Shown here in pieces: positions 1-8,987 of a stretch of DNA of 64,000 bases. The first letter of the stretch is position 1; each line of letters opens with the position of its first letter. The notes under the pieces were generated by a model. The model saw only the letters and a program-made list of their open reading frames with translations, made no database searches and was not told where the DNA came from. The DNA lies in contig NZ_CP007151.1 in NCBI RefSeq assembly GCF_000830985.1, positions 992,001-1,056,000 on the forward strand, read 5' to 3'. A program made the position numbers and the translations under genes. This DNA comes from Marinobacter similis. GTDB taxonomy: Bacteria > Pseudomonadota > Gammaproteobacteria > Pseudomonadales > Oleiphilaceae.

Positions 1-595
1 ATGGTGGCGTACATGACGTCGGTCCAGTCTTCGAAAGTGGCCACCCGGAACAGTGTCAGCATGGCGATGGCCACATCGCCCCACAGCTCGGGGTCAACTT
101 TGGCGAAAAAGATCGAGCCCATGGCGGCGTAGATGTAGAAGATGATGAACATCAGCAGGGCAATGTAGCCCATGCGCGGAATCGCTTGAGTAGCGAATTG
201 ATCAGGAAGCGCAACTCCGGCACCACCGACACCAGGCGCAGTACCCGGAATACCCGCAGCAAACGTCCCAGCAACACCGCGTCGGAATTATCGAGCGGGA
301 TCAGGCTGCCGATCACCACGATGGTGTCGAACAGGTTCCAGCCGTCCAGCAGGAACCGGCGTTTGGCGGGGCAGGCGGCAAAGCGGAACAGAATCTCGAT
401 CAGGAAGAACGCGGTGATGGCATTGTCCATTCCGGTCAGGCCCTGTTCTACCCAGGGTGGCAGATCGTAGGTCTTGGCCCCGATGGTCAGCGCCGACAGG
501 ATGATGATGGCAATGACAACGCCCTGAAACAGCTTGCTGGACTCAATCCGGCGCAGGTGCTCGGACGCCGACGAGGGGCTTAATTCGGATGACAT
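1..595 (-). CDS. Voltage-gated cation channel, partial and frameshifted
   Basis: This is an inner-membrane ion channel of the bacterial voltage-gated type. The N-terminal half shows membrane helices and an S4-like segment with regularly spaced arginines (RLLRVFRVLR). One base is missing near 185, where CGCTTGAG stands for an expected CGCCTTGAG-like run. After correction the reading continues through a pore helix and a filter-like FEDWTD motif to the window edge, so the C-terminus lies outside. The start at 595 follows a GGAG 12 bases upstream; an ATG at 604 is the alternative. Family assignment is firm. Sodium versus calcium selectivity cannot be read with confidence, because the filter is not the usual LESW. 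Confidence 0.82.
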
Positions 596-814
596 GGCTG
601 ACATCAACTCCAGATGATTCACGAAAGAGCGGAATTCTAAAGGGCGGCGGCAGGATTGGATAGCCTGAATGCGGGACCGGCCCGGCAACCGCTAAGTTCT
701 CAAAGGTAATAAGCCTCGCTTATTCAGTGAGATCAGGAATATTGATTCGCGGAATCTGGAAACTCTTTCCATACTCAAATCGCAAATAACAAAATCAAGA
801 GCGAGTGCATTCCC

Positions 815-2198
815 ATGTCAGAAAGACCTGAGCTACCCGGCTGGCGCTGGGGGCCGTTCACCTTTCGCCTGCCGTTCTACCACACGCGACTGTGCTGGCC
901 TGAATTCCTTCAGGGGCTTTTTGTTTCTGCCGCCACCGGTATGGCGCTGATACCGGTCATGACCGCGTTCTTTGGCCTGAGTTTTGAGGAAGCCGTCGCG
1001 CTATCGATGATTCATGCCTCTTTGATCGCCTCGGCGGTGATTGTCTTTGGCGAACCCTACGCCGGCGGCTGGATCACGCCTGCGTTACCGCTGATTCTGG
1101 CATTTGTCATCGGAGGCTATGAAGACCCGGTTAGCCGGTTCCAGGCGATGACGGCTCTCAGTCTTGTGTTTGCGGGGCTGGTTCTGTTCCTTGGGATCAC
1201 CGGCTGGGCCGACGATTTGTGGTCTGGCTACCCGATACCCTCAAGGCTGGCATCATCCTCGGTGCCGCCATCGCGGCGCTGAAGCGTGTGTTTGTGGACG
1301 ATGCCGAGCGCTTTCTGCTGGAGCAGCCGATTGCCACCGGGCTCGCCTGCGCCATTTGCCTGATCTTCACCTTCTCGGTGCCGATGCAGAAACTGAAAGA
1401 ACGCAATCGCTTCTTCTTCATGCTCGGAGCGCTGGGCTTGCTGCCGGGTTTCCTGGTGGCAGCGGTGGTTGGGCCGTTGGCGGGCGAAGTCAGCTTTGAT
1501 ATCCAGTGGGGCATTCTGGTGCCGCCCCTTGGGGACGCCCTGGCCAAGGTCTCACCGCTGATGATTGGCTGGCCGTCCCAGGAGATGCTCATCCAGAGTA
1601 TTCCGCTGGCGCTGATTGCCTACATCATCCTGTTCGGTGATTTGGTTACCGGCAATGAAGTACTGCGGGACGGCCTGCATGCGCGCAAGGACGAGCACGT
1701 CGACATCAACCTGAACCGTTCGCATTTCTCGCTGGCGATTCGCAATGCTGTGATGGCTATTGTGGCACCGTTCTTCCCGACCCAGGGTGCAGTCTGGACC
1801 GGTGTGCACGTGATTGTGGTGCAACGCTGGAAACAGGGGCCGAAGGCCATGGGCAGCCTGCACAGTGGGCTGGCCTCATACTACCTGATGGGTTTGCCGT
1901 TTATTTTCTTCCTGTTGCCGCTGCTAACCGGCCTCAAGCCCCTGCTGGGCGTGGCCTTATCGCTGACTCTGGTGCTAACCGGTTTTGCCTGTGCGTACAT
2001 TGCGATGGGGATTCCACGAGACAATGCCTCACGAGGCACGGTGGTTCTAATCGGGGCGGCGTTGGCGTTCTTCGAGCCTGGATAGGCTTGTTGATCGGCG
2101 TGGTGGCAACTATTGCGCTGGTAGGCTGGGACAAGAGTCCGGATCCGATTCCGCACGATGAGCGGGACGAGGAACCGGTCGCGGTGAACCAGAACTAG
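815..2198 (+). CDS. Polytopic inner-membrane permease, family uncertain, two frameshifts
   Basis: A protein of about 461 residues with some 10-12 hydrophobic segments. It begins MSERPELPGWRWGPF and ends in a short acidic tail. Two single-base losses break the frame: near 1219 (TTG[G]TGG) and near 2083 (GAGCC[C]TGG). Restoring them gives one continuous product ending at a TAG shared tail-to-tail with the EVE gene. Composition and repeated loops recall the SulP/NCS2 solute-carrier fold, but I do not recognise a named family or substrate. A solute transporter is inferred from topology only. Confidence 0.6.
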
Positions 2199-2653
2199 CC
2201 GGCATGGCCCTGGATAATGTGCCACTCTTTCTCGCCAACCGGCATCACCGAGAGGCGGCTGCCCTTGCGTAGCAGGGCCAGCTCCTCCAGCCCGGGCAGG
2301 GACTTGAGTTCCTTTAAGGGAATCAGGCGAGGCAGTTTGCGTACCAGGGCCAGATCCACCGCTTGCCAGCGCGGTTTCTCGGGTGTGCTCTTGGGATCGA
2401 AATAGGGCGAATCCGGCTGAAACTGAGTGGGGTCGGGGTAGGCACCGTTCACCACGGTGACAATGCCGGCAATGCCAATCTGGGCGCAGCTGGAGTGATA
2501 CAGGAAAACGTCGTCGCCTTCACTCATCTGGGCCAGGAAGTTCCTGGCCTGGTAGTTGCGCACTCCGTCCCACGGGATCGACTGACCGGCAGACTGCACG
2601 AAATCCTCGATGCCGCACTCAGAAGGTTCTGACTTTACCAACCACTTCGCCAT
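2195..2653 (-). CDS. EVE domain protein
   Basis: A protein of 152 residues made of a single EVE (PUA-like) domain. It begins MAKWLVKSEP and carries the family signatures IPWDGVRNYQARNFL and GDDVFLYHSS. EVE domains bind modified bases in DNA or RNA, and the bacterial stand-alone members are soluble and mostly uncharacterised. The start was set at MAKW because a GGAAG lies just upstream and the family starts there. Its stop codon overlaps the stop of the convergent permease gene (CTAG). Confidence 0.88.
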   Translation of the reverse strand: MAKWLVKSEPSECGIEDFVQSAGQSIPWDGVRNYQARNFLAQMSEGDDVFLYHSSCAQIGIAGIVTVVNGAYPDPTQFQPDSPYFDPKSTPEKPRWQAVDLALVRKLPRLIPLKELKSLPGLEELALLRKGSRLSVMPVGEKEWHIIQGHAG

Positions 2654-2670
2654 TTTGCTTCCATCACCCA

Positions 2671-3363
2671 TCAGGTCATGTGAGGTAGAACGCCAAAGTA
2701 TATCGCGCTGAAGTGGCACGCGCTGCCACCAATCACGAACAGGTGCCAGATCGCGTGCATGTAGGGAATCCGGTCAGCCAGATAGAACACAACACCGACC
2801 GTGTAGGCCAGGCCGCCGGCAATGGTGAGGTTCAGCGCAGTTTCGCTCAGATTGGCGACCAGGTCTGACGAGGCGAAAGTGATCAGCCAGCCCATGGCGA
2901 TATAGATTCCCACGCGAGCCAGTTTGAACCGATTCTTGAAAATCACCTTGAGTACTACGCCGGTCAGCGCCAGCGACCAGATCACCGCGAACAGCGTCCA
3001 GCCGACGGTGCCCCGCATGTTCACCAGCAAGAACGGTGTGTAGGTGCCGGCAATCAGCAGGAAGATGGCGCAATGATCCAGGGTTTTGAAGGCGCTTTTC
3101 AGTTTCGGGTGGCGGGCGCCATGGTACAGCGCCGAGGCCACATAAAGGAGTATGAGGGAGGCGCCAAATATAGCGAAACTGACCAGTTTCCAGACGTCGC
3201 CCAGCTGGCTGGCGCCGACAATCAGGGCAACAGTACCGATCACGCTCAGGATCGCGCCCAGGCCGTGGGTGGCGCTGTTCAGCCATTCCTCAACGCGCTG
3301 GTGCACGGTGGCTTCCGGGGTATCGGTGGTGGTGCTTTGTTTCGAGTTTTCCTCGGTGCTCAT
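2671..3363 (-). CDS. Hemolysin III / PAQR family membrane protein
   Basis: A seven-helix integral membrane protein of the hemolysin III (YqfA/PAQR) family, about 230 residues. Signature residues include SALYHG near the end of helix 2, KTLDHCAIFLLIAGTYTPF in the centre and MHAIWHLFVIGGSACHF at the C-terminus, which together supply the conserved His/Asp metal site. Family members have been linked to membrane-lipid homeostasis rather than true haemolysis. An alternative ATG lies at 3387. A FabR/DesT-like palindrome in its promoter supports a role in membrane fluidity. Confidence 0.87.
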   Translation of the reverse strand: MSTEENSKQSTTTDTPEATVHQRVEEWLNSATHGLGAILSVIGTVALIVGASQLGDVWKLVSFAIFGASLILLYVASALYHGARHPKLKSAFKTLDHCAIFLLIAGTYTPFLLVNMRGTVGWTLFAVIWSLALTGVVLKVIFKNRFKLARVGIYIAMGWLITFASSDLVANLSETALNLTIAGGLAYTVGVVFYLADRIPYMHAIWHLFVIGGSACHFSAIYFGVLPHMT

Positions 3364-3393
3364 TGCAGAATATCCGTTGGTCGACATGGCGCT

Positions 3394-3422
3394 AAAATAC
3401 TTGAGCGTACAAGTGTACGCAA
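3394..3422 (-). promoter_or_regulatory. Promoter with embedded FabR/DesT-like operator before the PAQR gene
   Basis: The minus strand holds TTGCGT (3422-3417), a 17-base spacer, then TATTTT (3399-3394). The perfect dyad GCGTACA-AG-TGTACGC (3405-3420) covers the -35 and the spacer. The dyad closely resembles the FabR consensus AGCGTACA-N2-TGTACGCT and the GTGTACA-N2 half-sites near 23.98-24.11 kb. A TetR repressor of unsaturated lipid synthesis is the likely ligand; this is inference from sequence. Confidence 0.65.
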
Positions 3423-3499
3423 ACTTTTCAAGTGAACGTTTTGTGATCATTTTAAGGGAATTTGAATGACACAAATAAAAAAATCTAGTTCCAGGTTGA

Positions 3500-3638
3500 T
3501 CCGTTTGTCCCTAAGCTTTCGTAAGCTAATTGAGTTCGAGGACGCCGACGTTTTATCTGTTCGGCTTCGAAGTCATTGAAAGCGTTGAGCGATAAGCATT
3601 ATTGGGCAGCAGGGGCCACCTTGCTGCCCTTTTTTATT
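3500..3638 (+). ncRNA. Candidate small RNA ending at an orphan terminator
   Basis: About 380 bases separate the PAQR gene from the AEC gene, and no coding region of note is visible there. On the plus strand this stretch contains a short hairpin AGCTT-TCGT-AAGCT near 3514-3527 and ends at a strong intrinsic terminator (3604-3636), although no plus-strand gene precedes it. A small RNA is the simplest reading. I could not identify a convincing promoter or a match to a known family. Confidence 0.3.
3604..3636 (+). terminator. Intrinsic terminator
   Basis: The stem GGGCAGCA / TGCTGCCC with a 10-base loop is followed at once by TTTTTTATT. It points rightward and lies about 105 bases before the AEC gene start. 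Confidence 0.75.
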
Positions 3639-3741
3639 GCTGAACGTTTTCTGGGTACACTTGCCGGCTTGGCCCTACCATTTGGTCCTTCAACTTGGTT
3701 TTATAACCTGGTCTTATAAATAGTTCCTGCCTGGAGCGTTC

Positions 3742-4659
3742 ATGGCTGCCGCACTGGCGTTGTTTTTCAAACTTATCCCCCTGTATGTGACCGTCGCACT
3801 CGGCTGGGTGGCGGGTCGCTACCTGGAAGCCAGTGGCAAGCACATCGCTGGCATCATGCTGTACATCGTCACACCTTCGGTGGTGTTTTCCGGGGTAATG
3901 GCGGCGCCGCTGTCCCCGGAAGTCATTTTCCTGCCGTTCCTGACGTTCGGGTTGTCCTGTGTCCTTGGCATTGTCCAGCTGAAACTGGCGCAACGCGTGA
4001 TCACCGATGGCAGCGCCAGCCTGATTCCGTTGTGCGTGGGCTCGGGAAATACCGGCTATTTCGGGGTGCCGGTGGCGTTACTGCTGTTTGGCGAGGAGGG
4101 CCTCGGGCTCTACATCGTGTGCATGCTCGGCACCACCCTGTTTGAAAATTCGGTGGGCTTTTACCTGGCGGCCCGCGGCCGGCATGACCTGAAATCGGCC
4201 CTGTGGCGGGTGGTGAAGCTGCCATCGGTTTACGCCTTCCTGGCGGCGGTGTTGCTGAACCTGTCCGGAATCCGCATCCCGGACCTGTTCCAGCCGTTGT
4301 TCGATAACCTGCGCGGTGCCTACAGCATTCTGGGAATGATGATCATCGGCATGAGCATCACCAGTTTCCGGGGGCTGGCGGGCAATATCCGCTTCACCGG
4401 GCTGGCGTTCTTCGGCAAGTTTGTGGTCTGGCCGGCGGTGGCCATCCTGTTCTGGTGGCTGGATGCCAACGTTCTGGGCATCTACGAGCCGGCCGTGCAC
4501 AAGGCCATCTTCCTGATTTCCATTACCCCGATCGCGGCCAACACGGTGGTCATCGCCACCATGCTGGATATATCGCCCAGGCAGGCGGCGGGCACCGTAT
4601 TGCTTACCACCCTGTTCGCACTCGCCTTCATTCCGGTGATGATTTCGCTCGCGTTCTAA
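3742..4659 (+). CDS. AEC family transporter (auxin efflux carrier-like)
   Basis: An intact 305-residue inner-membrane protein with about ten hydrophobic segments. Typical AEC features are the N-terminal FKLIPLYVTVALGWVAGRYL, the glycine-rich GSGNTGYFGVPVAL in the middle and the C-terminal TPIAANTVVIATML helix. Bacterial AEC carriers move small organic acids or amino acids; the substrate here is not evident. It follows the orphan terminator and is probably transcribed alone. Confidence 0.85.
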   Translation: MAAALALFFKLIPLYVTVALGWVAGRYLEASGKHIAGIMLYIVTPSVVFSGVMAAPLSPEVIFLPFLTFGLSCVLGIVQLKLAQRVITDGSASLIPLCVGSGNTGYFGVPVALLLFGEEGLGLYIVCMLGTTLFENSVGFYLAARGRHDLKSALWRVVKLPSVYAFLAAVLLNLSGIRIPDLFQPLFDNLRGAYSILGMMIIGMSITSFRGLAGNIRFTGLAFFGKFVVWPAVAILFWWLDANVLGIYEPAVHKAIFLISITPIAANTVVIATMLDISPRQAAGTVLLTTLFALAFIPVMISLAF

Positions 4660-5308
4660 CGGCTGCCGGTGCCCGCCGAAACGGGCTGGGGACTGGCACT
4701 GCGAGCGGCGGCAATATCGCTGCGGGCGTGACGCACCACACTGATGCCGGATGTCATCGCCAGGGTGCCCATGATGCCGGCCACTGCCAGATCCGGCCAT
4801 GCGGTGCCCGTGCCGAACACGCCCAGGGCGGCTACCATCACCGCGACGTTACCAATGGCGTCGTTGCGACTGCACAGCCAGACCGAGCGCATGTCCGAAT
4901 CGCCACTCCGAAACCGGAACAGCATCAAGGCAACAGCGACGTTGGCGACCAGGGCCAGGAAACCGACCGCGCCCATGGTCAGGGGGTCCGGCGTCAGCCG
5001 CTCTGGGCAACCCAAATGGCGCGCAGCCAGACCACCAAGCCGAACACCGCCATGGTCAGCCCCTTGATCATGGCCGCCCGCCCACGCCAGGCCAGCCCCA
5101 TGGACAGTACGCTCAGGGACAGCACGTAGTTGGCGCTGTCGCCAAAGAAGTCGATGGCGTCGGCCATCAGCGATACCGAGCCGGACTGGAAACTGGCCCA
5201 GCCTTCAACGAGGAACATCGCCAGGTTGATCCAGAGGGCAATCCAAAGGGCGCGGCGGAAGCCGGGCGCAGGGGAATTGGATTCGGGGGGAGAACAACTG
5301 CACGCCAT
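4656..5308 (-). CDS. CDF-family divalent metal efflux protein, frameshifted
   Basis: A cation diffusion facilitator of about 217 residues after repair of one lost base near 4997 (GGC[C]TGACG). The conserved metal-site patterns are visible: SVSLMADAIDFFGDSANY in helix 2 and CSRNDAIGNVAVM in helix 5. The N-terminus has a CSC motif. It lacks the usual cytoplasmic C-terminal domain, as in some short CDF members. A strong AGGAGG lies 8 bases before the start. The MerR-type promoter upstream and the adjacent CadR-like gene argue for Cd/Zn/Co/Pb-class metal export from the cytoplasm. It ends head-on against the AEC gene with a 4-base overlap. Confidence 0.82.
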
Positions 5309-5338
5309 GATGAAAACCTCCTGCTGAAATTTTCATCC

Positions 5339-5369
5339 AGTTAAAACCCTGTAGTTACTACAGAGTCAA
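5339..5369 (-). promoter_or_regulatory. MerR-type promoter with 19-bp spacer and dyad operator
   Basis: The minus strand reads TTGACT (5369-5364), exactly 19 bases, then TTAACT (5344-5339). The spacer contains the dyad CTGTAGT-A-ACTACAG with flanking CTC/GGG, close to the known CadR/PbrR operators. An over-long spacer with a central dyad is the hallmark of promoters untwisted by MerR activators. It drives the CDF gene. Confidence 0.85.
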
Positions 5370-5393
5370 CGGATATTCGTGGTAAGTCATCAT

Positions 5394-5851
5394 TCAGCCG
5401 TGGCCCTGACCATGGGTGCCAGGCACATGATTACGTGCTTCGGAGGTTTCGAGGTCTTCGAGCTCGGCCGAAAGGCCTTCAAGGATGCCGCATTCCTGGA
5501 CCGTCCGGCCTTCCGTGCAGGCTTTCTGAAGCTTCTCCAGCGTTTGCTCCAGGCTGGCAAGTTCCCGCCTTCGTTCGCGAACGTGGTGGAGGTGTTTGGC
5601 TAACAGGCATCCACGCCAGCGCAATCCGCCTCCGGATTCTCGGCTAAACGGATCAGTTCGCGAATTTCGTTTTGCGCCATATCCAGGTTCCGGCAGCGCT
5701 TGATGAACAGCAGACGATCCAGGTGGGCTTGCCGATAAGAACGGTAGCCGCTGGCAGTGCGATCAGGTTCCGGAAGCAGACCGATCTTTTCGTAGTATCG
5801 AACGGTTTCAACAGAGATGTTGGCACGTTTCGAAATGTCACCGATTTTCAT
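5394..5851 (-). CDS. MerR-family metal-responsive regulator (CadR/PbrR-like), frameshifted
   Basis: A 152-residue regulator after restoring one C near 5606. The N-terminal winged helix begins MKIGDISKRANISVETVRYYE, followed by a dimerisation coiled coil. Metal-ligand cysteines of the CadR/PbrR/ZntR group are present: one before the long helix (DCAGVDA), then a Cys at LQKAC and another in QECGIL. The tail is His-rich (HVPGTHGQGHG), as in CadR proteins that bind extra cadmium or zinc. It lies just upstream of and codirectional with the CDF gene, whose promoter carries the expected dyad. Confidence 0.86.
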
Positions 5852-6109
5852 AGCTAATCCGGTCTGGGGTCGCGGTATAAGAGCGTGACACTCCTGTATA
5901 AGGAGCTCGGACCTACAACAATAGCTTTCCCGGGTAGGCTGAACAATAACTGCCTCGGGAAGCTGTCGGCTGGGTAGCCCCAGAGCCCAGCGGCAGCCGC
6001 AATTGATGCAGATCAAACCTGCTTCAGTCTGGGGGGGAATTCAGCTCCAGTTCAGTGCCTTGGCGTCTAATCTTTGAAGACAACTACAGCGATACTGGAG
6101 GCGTTTCCG

Positions 6110-6597
6110 ATGATGCTCATTAATAAGGCTTTTGTTGTTGGTCTTCTGGCGGTGGCTCCCATTTGGGCCTTTGCCCATGGCAGTGATGGGCCGTCATCTG
6201 GCACGGGCCGGGTATGATGATGAGTCCGCAGCAAATGGAACAGATGCATCAGAACTGGTTAAGAATGGACAATATGATGCGACAAGTCCCTGAGGCCGGC
6301 TCACAGAAAGAACGAGCGCGATTGATGGAGGAACATCGAGAGGCCATGAGAGAACAAATGGACTTGATGCATAAAGGCATGATGGGGCCCGGGATGATGG
6401 GTGGCGGCCACGGCATGATGGATGGTAACCACGGACAGGGGATGATGAATAGCCAGTCCGGTGGTGGCAATCGCTCCAGTAAGTCAGAGAGCTCGAATGT
6501 TGATCAGCGGTTGCGGAGGATGGAAGATCGCATGAACCAGATGCAACTCATGATGGAACAGATGCTACGGCATGAGCAGCAGCAACATCAGGACTGA
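6110..6597 (+). CDS. Exported methionine/histidine-rich protein, frameshifted
   Basis: A protein of about 162 residues after repair of one lost base near 6209. A GGAGG lies 8 bases before the start. The first 24 residues form a signal peptide ending at AFAHG. The mature part is exceptionally rich in Met, Gln, Gly and His, with repeats such as MMGPGMMGGGHGMMDG, then a charged Met-rich helix at the C-terminus. Such Met/His clusters usually bind Cu(I) or Ag(I) in the periplasm, so metal buffering is likely. No named family is recognised. The neighbouring metal-efflux pair supports the idea, but it has no obvious MerR promoter of its own. Confidence 0.68.
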
Positions 6598-6619
6598 GCT
6601 TGGCCTTTTTTTGGGCGCG

Positions 6620-8142
6620 TTAATCAAACAGGGACAGCTGGTCCGAGTCACCTTCTGCTTTTCGCGGAACCGATGGGCGCTTCTGAACCGGTCCTTTGCG
6701 ACTGCCATGGCGCTGTAAGACCCGCTCGGTCTCGGTGTGGGAAACGTGCTGTTTACGGAAGTCGCCGATCGCTTTGCGCGCCGCCCGGGCGGCCTGCTCG
6801 TGGTCGCACACCGGCAGGGTGTAGGTGTTGCCGCCGTAGCGATTTTTCTGGGCCGGTGTCATCAGCCAGGGAGTATGGATCAGGTCCACCGGCACGCCCT
6901 GCAGCTCTGGCAACCAGCGCCGGATAAATTCACCGTCCGGGTCCAGTTTCTGGCTCTGCAAGACAGGGTTGTAGATGCGCAGGGCGTTGATACCGGTAAG
7001 CCCGGACTGCATCTGCACCTGCGGATAGTGGATGCCCGGCTCGAAATCGGTGAACTGGCGGGCCAGGTGCAAAGCCGGGTCCCGCCAGTGCAGCCAAAGC
7101 TGGTAGCTGGCTACCGCCATCAGCATGGCGCGCATGCGAAAGTTGATCCAGCCGGTGTGCTGCAGGGCACGCATGCAGGCGTCCACCAGGGGCCAGCCGG
7201 TCTGGCCTTCCTGCCAGCGCTGGAGCCGTTCGGACTCGCCAGGGCCCGCCTTAAGGCCCTCCAGTTCCCGGTGCATGGCGCGGAATTCCAGCTCCGGTTC
7301 GTCCTCCAGTTTCTGGATGAAATGGCAGTGCCAGTGCAATCGGGAGCGAAAGCTGGTCAGGCTGCGCTGTTTTCGGGGCAGGCTGCTGGGGTGCTGGCCG
7401 GTGTGTTTCGCGCCTGGTAGATTTCCCTCAGGCTGACTGTGCCATAGGCAATGTGTGGGCTTAACCTGGAGCAGGCGCGCACGGCACTGACCGGGCTGGA
7501 GATGTTGTACTGATAGCCGACGCAGCGGCGCTCTAAAAAGGAGGCCAGCAGTTTTTCGCCGCGCTGGCTGCCACCGGCCTGCCGGTCCGGGCAGGGGGTG
7601 GAATTCGCCAGGGACATCTCGCTGGGCGGATTGGCAAAGCCGGTCAGACCGTCCGGCGTTGCCAGGCTAGCCGGCGAGGGCGTCGGCTCTTGTCGCATCA
7701 GCTGTGACCACGCCTTGTCCCACAGATCCCGGTCCTGCAGGCGACGAACCACCCCGAATTGCTGCCATTCCCGAAATTCGATGCCCTGCTCCTGGCACCA
7801 GCCGACAACATCCCGGTCGCGATCAAACGTCCACTGGCCACCGGTTTCCTGATGACAGAATACCCGCTGGATTCCGTAGGCCGAGTTCAGGCGCTCCAGG
7901 GCCTGTTTGACCGGCCCGGTCATCACCAGCAGGTCGGCACCGAGGTGTCGGAGCTGGCGGCGCAAATCGGTCAGCGACTCCTCAATGAATTCCCACTGGC
8001 GGGCGGAGGTGTCGGGCAGTTGCCAGTACTCGGGCTCGACCACGTACAGCGGAATGACCGGTTCACCGAGCGTGGCCGCGGCTGCCAACGGATCATGATC
8101 GCGGGTGCGAAGGTCCCGCTTGAACCACACTACGGTGGTCAT
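6620..8142 (-). CDS. Cryptochrome/deoxyribodipyrimidine photolyase family protein, frameshifted
   Basis: About 507 residues after restoring one C near 7376. The N-terminal antenna domain opens [17 protein letters not shown]. The C-terminal FAD domain shows [36 protein letters not shown] and [16 protein letters not shown], all diagnostic of this photolyase branch. It repairs UV-induced pyrimidine dimers with blue light, or acts as a related photoreceptor. Its start codon overlaps the stop of the DUF2256 microgene (ATGA), so the two are translationally coupled. The break falls between the domains, and the product would be dead if the break were real. Confidence 0.85.
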
Positions 8143-8282
8143 TGGCCATGACTCCGGCTGCGCCGGCAGCGCTCACTGCAGTAACGCACATTCTCCCAGT
8201 CCCGGGCCCACTTCTTGCGCCAGGCAAACGGGCGCTGGCACACCGGGCAGGTTTTGGTCGGCAGGTTTGGTTTTTTGTGCAC
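8139..8282 (-). CDS. DUF2256 zinc-ribbon-like microprotein
   Basis: A 47-residue protein with a GTG start. It carries [20 protein letters not shown], then [10 protein letters not shown], giving paired CPVC and CSERC knuckles, an Arg/Lys-rich linker and the tail RRSRSHGQ. This is the DUF2256 pattern, and these proteins often sit beside photolyase genes. An AGGAG lies 14 bases upstream of the GTG, which is farther than usual, so the exact start is uncertain. The TGA overlaps the photolyase ATG. Confidence 0.85.
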   Translation of the reverse strand: MHKKPNLPTKTCPVCQRPFAWRKKWARDWENVRYCSERCRRSRSHGQ

Positions 8283-8356
8283 GAGGGTGGTCCAGATCTC
8301 CTGACAGTAGACAACACATACGCGCCTGCCACCGCCGGAGATCTGTTCGGCTATTG

Positions 8357-8987
8357 TCAGGACGGCGCCGATGCGGCCGCAAGTGCCGTCAGGTCTTCAC
8401 TGATCTGTTCGGTCGTGAGGCCCGGCCGGAGTAGCAGGCGGGCATCGCCATCGCCATCGAACACATAGACCGCCGCGCTGTGGGAGACCTGGTAGTTGCC
8501 CTCGGCGTCCGGTTGGTCATAACCGAAGGTGGTGCGGTAACGCTTGGTGAATTCGCGCAGGGTGGCTTCCTCGCCGGTCAGTCCGACCACGCCCTGGCCG
8601 AAGAAGTTGACGTAGCTGGCGATGCGTTCGGGGGTGTCCCGGTTTGGGTCGACACTGACAAACAGGGTGGTGACGTCATCCTGCAGATCGTCAGGCATTT
8701 GTTTTATCGCGGCGCGCAAACCACTCAGGGTGGCTGGGCACACGTCCGGGCAGGAGGTGAAACCAAAATAAACCAGGCGAATCTGGCCTGCCGAATCGGT
8801 TTCGGTCACTGGGTTGCCGGAGGTGCCGGTCAGGCTGAACTCCAGCTCCGGCATCAGCGCTGATGTCCTTGCCGTGCCAGCTCTCCTCGTCGCCCAGGCA
8901 GCCGGTCAATGCCAACGACAGTGACAACACCAGAGGCCAGAGTGCGGCAGGGCGAAACCGGGCCAGGAGCAGGCTCAATGGCATCAT
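8357..8987 (-). CDS. SCO1/SenC family copper chaperone lipoprotein, frameshifted
   Basis: A thioredoxin-fold periplasmic protein that delivers copper to the CuA site of cytochrome c oxidase. The N-terminus has a lipoprotein signal (LALTGC). The copper site FTSCPDVCP (CX3C) and the later ligand His in YQVSHSAAV are both present. Two bases are missing, or one is extra, near 8856. The expected family motif DISGLMPELEF is rebuilt if GGG replaced the single G. Repaired length is about 210 residues. It overlaps the upstream CtaG gene by 4 bases. Confidence 0.86.
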
